NCBI GenBank assembly: GCA_009746045.1
Contig: RPFO01000667.1
Span: forward strand, 5,556,719-5,620,718
DNA length: 64,000 nt
Direction: 5' to 3'
Source: Mesostigma viride
Taxonomy: Eukaryota; Streptophyta; Mesostigmatophyceae; Mesostigmatales; Mesostigmataceae
In this document: piece after piece, positions 58,525-64,000 of the stretch
Layout of the letters: every line of letters starts with the position of its first letter
How positions within the stretch are numbered: position 1 is the first letter of the stretch
Position numbers and translations under genes: made by a program
The notes under the pieces: generated by a model
Told to the model about the DNA's origin: nothing
Databases searched by the model: none
The model's input: only the letters and a program-made list of their open reading frames with translations

Positions 58525-59483
58525 AGTTAGGTTAATATTGTGCGGAAACCTTTTTGCCACTTGGGCTTCTCAGGTTCCGCACAATATTACCCTAACTAAA
58601 ACCTAGCCTCTTGGGGCGAGGACGAATCACTAGGCTCGGAACACCCGTAGATATGAATATGATCGAATATAAGCAACTCGTTGGTGCAAATATCGATATG
58701 AATATGATCGAATATGAGCATCTCCTTGGTGCGCATATGATTAGAGCCGGGTGCCAAATCGGAACGAATTATTCCCCAAATAATCCGCTTCCGAGTGGAT
58801 TCGAACCTGCGCCCCGCAAGGATCCAGGTCTTAGTTAGGTTAATATTGTGCGGAAACCTTTTTGCCACTTGGGCTTCTCAGGTTCCGCACAATATTACCG
58901 GCGATAACCACTCGCCGGACACTCAAGTTCACGACGTCGTGAACTTGAGTGTCCGGCGAGTGGTTATCGCCGGTAATATTGTGCGGAACCTGAGAAGCCC
59001 AAGTGGCAAAAAGGTTTCCGCACAATATTAACCTAACTAAGACCTGGATCCTTGCGGGGCGCAGGTTCGAATCCACTCGGAAGCGGATTATTTGGGGAAT
59101 AATTCGTTCCGATTTGGCACCCGGCTCCGGCTAATCATATGCGCACCAAGGAGATGCTCATATTCGATCATATTCATATCGATATTTGCACCAACGAGAT
59201 GCTTATATTCGATCATATTCATATCTACGGGTGTTCCGAGCCTAGTGATTCGTCCTCGCCCCAAGAGGCTAGGTTTTAGTTAGGTTAATATTGTGCGGAA
59301 ACCTTTTTGCCACTTGGGCTTCTCAGGTTCCGCACAATATTACCGGCGATAACCACTCGCCGGACACTCAAGTTCACGACGTCGTGAACTTGAGTGTCCG
59401 GCGAGTGGTTATCGCCGGTAATATTGTGCGGAACCTGAGAAGCCCAAGTGGCAAAAAGGTTTCCGCACAATATTAACCTAACT
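58525..59483. mobile_element. Palindromic-LTR miniature element, array of three terminal repeats
   Basis: 959 bp between perfect 5-bp duplications CCGTA (58520-58524 and 59484-59488). Layout: terminal repeat 58525-58597 (core-deleted, 73 bp), segment S 58598-58832, terminal repeat 58833-59038 (206 bp, perfect palindrome), S inverted 59039-59277, terminal repeat 59278-59483 (206 bp). Each repeat begins AGTTAGGTTAATATTGTGCG and ends with its complement ...CCTAACT. S contains a tRNA B-box-like GGTTCGAATCC 25 nt from the repeat edge. It has no coding capacity: the matching 78-residue ORFs on both strands are by-products of the palindrome. Confidence 0.85.
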
Positions 59484-59489
59484 CCGTAG

Positions 59490-60170
59490 TTTGGCACATA
59501 GCCAGGTAGCCTAATTGACATTTAGCTACACCCTTGGCTAGTCATGCGCAACATATACCGCGCGCGCGCACTAGTGCCATTTTGGCCCCTTGCGGCATGT
59601 TGGCATGTGTTATATGGCATGGTCTCTTGTTTTATCACCTGGGTATGGTGCATTATGCCCATTTGGGCATCCCTTGTTGTTTCATGCCAATTGGAATAAA
59701 GTTTTGTGTTGTTATGCTACCACTATTTATACCCCTGCCAGCTGGCACCGTTATAACGGTGCCAGCTGGCTTTGGCCATTTTGTAGCTAGCGTTCACAGC
59801 TTTGTGACATTTCATGTTGTGAATGCATTGATGGCATGTCTATGATTATAATAACCTGCCTTTAAAAGGCCAGGGCCAACTGATTTGTGTAAATGGTCGA
59901 TAATGCATTATATATGTCTCCAACCCCAATAACCCCATGTGCACTGTACCCCCCTGAGGGGGGTGCTATTTTATATAGCAGGTGTAGGGCATGGATATGT
60001 GACCAACCAAATTTCCCAAACATTATTTGATATAAAAGCATGCTCGGTTCCAAGGGTGGGCCAGAAAATGTTATTTGGCTAAAGTTACTCTCAGGCGCAC
60101 AAAGATACCCACACTCAGTCCGTTCTCGTGGTTCGAGTTTTGACAGTTGAGGGGTTAACCAATAGAGTTG
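59490..60170. other. Unassigned 0.7-kb region
   Basis: Apart from the 34-bp palindrome and a CCCCCTGAGGGGGG inverted repeat at 59949, nothing identifiable was found. ORFs are short and unsupported. Confidence 0.45.
59737..59770. repeat. 34-bp perfect palindrome
   Basis: GCCAGCTGGCACCGTTA followed immediately by its reverse complement. It could form a long hairpin. The neighbouring sequence (59.5-60.1 kb) has no recognised gene. Confidence 0.95.
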
Positions 60171-60179
60171 TGAGGGTGA

Positions 60180-61732
60180 GAATGCCACGAATTCCGCCAT
60201 GGTTCTTGCAGGAAGTTGCCTTTATTAATAACAAGGAAACACAGATGTAAGTCACGTCACTTCCAAGACTGCACGCAGCACAGACGACAGGGTCGCAGTG
60301 CCAAGAGAACGTGCACGCAAGAACTAGCGTCCCGGTGTGACCAAGTCACTCATATAGCTTGCTAGGGACGCGTCCAAGTATTCAGCTGCACTGTCACAGC
60401 TGAACTGTCAATCAATTGATTACACAGACTCTGGCACGCCTTTGGCGCGCAGATCTATCAATTGTCCATACGGCTAGTCCTGTGGACCTACCCGTACACT
60501 AGTCAGCATCAATTGTCTCATAGGTCCTGGCGCGCTACAGCACGCCTACCTATCAATTGACCATCAAGTCCTGTACAAGTCCTGTCAACGTCCTGCGGAC
60601 TATCAAAGTGACACTTGTACATCCTGTGTCCGTACGCGCCCACAGTGGCGCGCCGGGTACTGTCGGCACAGCCTAGGAAACGTCATAACTTTTACGTTCC
60701 TTAACCAAATGAGGCGTTCAAGGTGCCGTTGGAAAGAGCGTAACAATCTCTATCCATCTAACGTAAATCCTTTACGTTAACTCCAATCCCTTCTTTTCTT
60801 TAGGGATTACATCCCCTGCCAGGGACCCTTGAAGTAGCTTGAAATGTCCTTCACTCCAGCTTGAAGCTTGAACAGATGTCTTTAATGGCCAATGCCATTC
60901 CCCCAGCCCTTTCTTTTAAGGAACTGGAAAAGAAACAGATCTGCCACAGGGAAAACCATTCCATGAGAAATGGATAAAAACCTATGGAAGTGGCATTACA
61001 GAGTACCACCAGATATTAGAAGCACACAAAATTAAATACATACAGGTTAATTCTATGAGGTCTTCTCCAGGAATTAATCCCATCACCTCGGTAGAGCCTC
61101 CAGTACAATGACCTTCTGGCGGTGAGTTACATTAATCCCAGATACTAATCCCATAAAACCCAGTACATATTCAATATAAGTACAATAAATCCATGACAAT
61201 TAAAATACCACTTGACAAAGTAAGGCGTATTACAATAGTTTGCCTGTCATTCTCTCAACAGGGGTCTATTGGCGCCCGTCTTACGGCGCCCGTCTACTTG
61301 CCAGATGGTAAACTGCCACAGCAAACAAATGACAAAATGAAAACACATAGGCAACAAGTAAATCCTGCCCTGGGGAACTAGGGAAGTCTGAACAGGCAAA
61401 CACCTGAACAGGCCAGCTTGTAGAAACATAATACCAGGGAATCGAACCCCGCCCTATAAACCCCAGAATAAAGGTTCCCAGACCATTGTGAGAAGTATGT
61501 ACAAATATACATTTCTTTTAAAATAGAATACATGGCCTGTAATGGACCTGTCAACCTTGTGTAGTCAACAGCATGAACCCCAGCCAAAACCTGGCTGTAC
61601 CTGATTAAAATCAGAGTGAGTGTACCATGGTCCATGAGCCTTAGTACAGAGTAAGATACAGGTATTATGCCAGTCACAATGCTGACACTACCACACAATC
61701 TGCTCTCCAATGCCCTATAACCAGGCCCCAGC
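60180..61732 (-). other. 3' region and probable LTR of second copia-like element
   Basis: It lies downstream (minus strand) of the RNase H domain. TTTATTAATAACAAGG (60220) gives AATAAA-type signals on the minus strand. Four copies of an ATCAATTG-centred motif at 60412-60560, spaced about 45-55 bp, look like LTR promoter subrepeats. LTR boundaries could not be fixed because the partner LTR is not in the window. A B-box-like GGGTTCGATTCC lies on the minus strand at 61437-61448. Confidence 0.45.
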
Positions 61733-62476
61733 TTAGACAGCTTGCTGAGATGGGTCCATCAGAGACTGAAGAACCTTGTATTGCACTGCTGCCTTCTGCA
61801 CTAGCTTGGTCAAAGCATCAGCAGGATTGTCAACCCCAGGGATATGCTCAATATTGGCCAAGGAGGACAATTCCTTAAGAAGGAGATAATCCAAGTCCCT
61901 ACTTCTGGCCATCTGCCTGTGCACAAACTGCACCATCCCCATGGAGTCTGTTTTTAGAAGAGTGGTAACCTGAAGTGGCCAAGGAGTGTTAGAAGTCATC
62001 TGATGAAGCAACTCCTTCAGATAAAGGCTTGTGTGAATGCCTTCACAAATAGCCCTGCATTCTGCCACATCACTGCTGACAGCCACCCGTTTGTGCAGGC
62101 GACTAAACCAGCTCACCAAACTCCCCAGGCCTTCCTGTCTGAGCACAAAGAGCCCTGCAGCCCTGCCCCTGACCTTGGAGACCTGCCTGCTGTCCATTGA
62201 GCTATCCACATACAGCTCCATGCAAATGGGTTGTGATAAATCCACTGCAGACAACAGAATGCCAGATGAAGCCCTGACCTGATCAGCCACCTTGGCAGAC
62301 CCTAGCTCCACCAGCATGTCATCAGGCAACCTGGCTATGACCATAAGATCTGGCCTGGAAATGCCTGCCACCCAAGCAACCATGCCCCTCACCATGGGAC
62401 ACAGTGCCTGTGTGATGGTTGGAGGAAGCTTGCTAATGAGGGTCTCTTGATAATCATTGCCCCCCACCAGCAGCAT
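61733..62476 (-). CDS. Second copia-like element: RT connection and RNase H
   Basis: 247 residues ending QKAAVQYKVLQSL...QQAV. Motifs: MELYVDSSMDSRQVSKVRG (catalytic Asp), SWFSRLHKRVAVSSDVAECR (Glu), LLKTDSMGMVQFVHRQ (Asp), NIEHIPGVDNPADALTKLVQ. They align with 26.95-27.38 kb (DSSMES, SWYSRLHRR, NPADALTKL), so both elements belong to one clade. The RT ORF overlaps its start in another frame. Confidence 0.88.
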   Translation of the reverse strand: MLLVGGNDYQETLISKLPPTITQALCPMVRGMVAWVAGISRPDLMVIARLPDDMLVELGSAKVADQVRASSGILLSAVDLSQPICMELYVDSSMDSRQVSKVRGRAAGLFVLRQEGLGSLVSWFSRLHKRVAVSSDVAECRAICEGIHTSLYLKELLHQMTSNTPWPLQVTTLLKTDSMGMVQFVHRQMARSRDLDYLLLKELSSLANIEHIPGVDNPADALTKLVQKAAVQYKVLQSLMDPSQQAV

Positions 62477-63390
62477 ACGCCACTCCCCCCCTTCTTCACC
62501 AGTGTGGCCTCCATGCCCACAAACAGCAGAGGCTCATTCTCCACCTGCCATTGCTCCCTACCCAGAGGAAACTTGGACTTAATGATGGTGATCAGCTCCT
62601 TAAGCCACGACGTGGGAGCTATCAGATGTAGGTCATCCCCGTGCAGCGAAGCATACACTGGCAGGCCTTCCCATTGCCCCAGAAACAGACAGGGGTCTAC
62701 AGGAGAGACCTTCAAGTTGCAATGTTCCTTCAGGAAACGGTTGAGAGTCTCCCTCCAGATTATTGGACTTGACCTCAGGCCCTCCAGGCCCTTGAGGATT
62801 TTAAGGAACTCCGTGTGGATGTCCCTTTTCCATACAGCAGGCACCCTAACATAGAAAGGCGTCTTGCCCTCCCACTTTTCCTGTGCCACATCTGCATCCC
62901 CCTCTAGAAATGCCCTCTTGAAGTCTACCACCACTGAGCCATAGTCCAAGCCCTTGTTGAGAAGGCCTAGAAATACACACAGCAGCAGCCTCCAAGTATC
63001 ATGCAACATGCCAGGGGTATACAACTCCTCAGCAGTGCACTCACCAGTACCCTTGAACTCATTCAGCACTGGCCTGACATGTGGTACCTTGACCCCGTCC
63101 ACCTCCTTCATCTTGATGACAAACTTGAGCTTGAGTAGACGTCGTGCAGGAGGCAGGTCATTGACAGGTTCCACGCATTTCTTGGAGATCCAGTCCTCCC
63201 CAGATTTAATCAAACCCAGTGTGACCTGGGGACACATAATGGGAGAGGACATGAGCTTCACCAGGCCTTGGTAGTTGATAGGGCTGTGTCCAGCAAGTGA
63301 GTGAGGACCAATGCCCAAACTGCTTGGATGACTAGCAGCTGGCAATATGAGGTCATCAACCAAGGGCTCCTGCCCCTGGCACACTTGCAC
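62389..63390 (-). CDS. Second copia-like element: reverse transcriptase
   Basis: 333 residues: LLKLKFVIKMKEVDGVKV, VRPVLNEFKGTGEC, EELYTPGM, motif A SVVVDFKRAFLEGDADV, VWKRDIH, GLRSSPIIW, and the catalytic box PVYASLHGDDLHLIAPTSWL (HGDD, about 62620-62680). This copy is better preserved than the first element. Its upstream part (integrase, protease, gag) is absent because a palindromic element starts at 63458. Confidence 0.9.
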   Translation of the reverse strand: MQVCQGQEPLVDDLILPAASHPSSLGIGPHSLAGHSPINYQGLVKLMSSPIMCPQVTLGLIKSGEDWISKKCVEPVNDLPPARRLLKLKFVIKMKEVDGVKVPHVRPVLNEFKGTGECTAEELYTPGMLHDTWRLLLCVFLGLLNKGLDYGSVVVDFKRAFLEGDADVAQEKWEGKTPFYVRVPAVWKRDIHTEFLKILKGLEGLRSSPIIWRETLNRFLKEHCNLKVSPVDPCLFLGQWEGLPVYASLHGDDLHLIAPTSWLKELITIIKSKFPLGREQWQVENEPLLFVGMEATLVKKGGSGVCCWWGAMIIKRPSLASFLQPSHRHCVPW

Positions 63391-63457
63391 ACGCTTAACC
63401 GACCTGGTTACTGCACGTGATAGGTGAGTGGTCCTGAAATTAATCAGTGGGACCTGA

Positions 63458-64000
63458 AGTTAAGTAATGCAATACGCATTACTTTTGCATACTTGCAAGT
63501 ATGCAAAAGTAATGCGTATTGCATTACTTAACTAAAATTGGGCCGCGTGGGGAAATCCGGCGTTCCGCACACACCGCTCGTTACCGAGGTGACTCGATTA
63601 ATTACGACTCGGCTATTCCCAGCCTCGCGCCGTAATTCCTATTTCGACTTGGCCTACCCGGCCTCCGCCAAACATAGAAATCCACAAATATTTCGACTCG
63701 GCCTCCCAGGCCTACCCGCCGCAAATATTTCCGTGCCTCCGAGAGGATTCGAACCCGGTACCCCAGGAGCGAACGCCAATCTTAGTTAAGTAATGCAATA
63801 CGCATTACTTTTGCATACTTGCAAGTATGCAAAAGTAATGCGTATTGCATTACTTAACTAAGATTGGCGTTCGCTCCTGGGGTACCGGGTTCGAATCCTC
63901 TCGGAGGCACGGAAATATTTGCGGCGGGTAGGCCTGGGAGGCCGAGTCGAAATATTTGTGGATTTCTATGTTTGGCGGAGGCCGGGTAGGCCAAGTCGAA
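63458..64000. mobile_element. Second palindromic-LTR miniature element (runs off window)
   Basis: Terminal repeat P at 63458-63533 and 63784-63859, 76 bp each, a perfect palindrome beginning AGTTAAGTAATGCAATACGC and ending with its complement. Between them is a 250-bp segment S (63534-63783), which reappears inverted from 63860 to the window end. The palindrome centred at 63821.5 therefore reaches at least 63643-64000. S contains GGTTCGAATCC 28 nt from the P edge. There are no genes; the 63538-63789 ORF is fortuitous. Sequence is unrelated to the 58.5-kb element except for the termini and the B-box motif. Confidence 0.85.

Noticed and set aside
58500-59500. Assembly fold-back as the sole explanation of the 58.5-kb palindrome
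   Set aside because: A fold-back gives one mirror axis. Here there are two axes, an internally deleted first repeat, a 4-bp difference between the two S copies, and a perfect 5-bp flanking duplication. It is not excluded without reads, but it is less likely.
58795-59521. Identical 78-residue ORFs on both strands at 58795-59031, 58840-59076 and 59285-59521
   Set aside because: They arise because the DNA is palindromic. The frame crosses the palindrome centre and has no independent coding support.
63690-63905. Functional tRNA gene around GGTTCGAATCC
   Set aside because: The T stem has only two or three pairs and no D arm or anticodon arm can be placed, so only a B-box-like motif is claimed.

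Overview
The window looks like transposon-dense nuclear DNA of a eukaryote, most plausibly a green alga (Volvocales-like). The reasons are an intron-rich ARL3 gene, RTE-type and restriction-like-endonuclease LINEs, a chromovirus, hAT and Harbinger transposons, and GC-rich codons. The organism assignment is an inference. I see one cellular gene. Almost everything else is mobile elements inserted into each other.

Region by region. 1-5078 (+): the 3' part of an ARL3-type small GTPase, six exons with clean GT-AG junctions. Its introns carry two tandem arrays and two abutting TA-flanked MITEs. 5.4-11.6 kb: an RTE fragment, a tRNA-like insertion and a degenerate RTE LINE with ORF1 and an endonuclease/RT ORF2. 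11.6-17.9 kb: a decayed RT-like region and inverted LINE fragments. 17925-28314: a 10.4-kb copia-like LTR element with 5-bp target duplications, inserted into a LINE. Its LTRs end AGTTAG...CTAACT, its retropepsin-like domain lies after the integrase, its RT has HGDD instead of YVDD, and its gag carries an 860-bp CAA array. 28.3-35.9 kb: a chain of LINE 3' ends, several joined at ATATATTCA, including ORF1-only copies. 35904-49338 (-): a chromovirus with an extra ORF between the chromodomain and the 3' LTR, split by a 4.2-kb hAT transposon. 49.4-51.8 kb: mostly unassigned. 51.8-56.45 kb: a Harbinger-type element containing a 64-bp satellite, which a small hAT element has split with a perfect 8-bp duplication. 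56.5-58.5 kb: unassigned. 58525-59483 and 63458 to the end: two sequence-unrelated elements of the same design, with fully palindromic terminal repeats alternating with inverted copies of an internal segment. 60-63.4 kb (-): a second copia-like element of the HGDD type.

The most unusual material is the pair of palindromic-terminal-repeat elements. The first has the same AGTTAG...CTAACT termini and 5-bp target duplication as the copia-like element, so it may be a miniature, non-autonomous LTR element moved by that family's integrase. Next are the apparent gag-INT-PR-RT-RH order of the copia-like element and the third ORF of the chromovirus.
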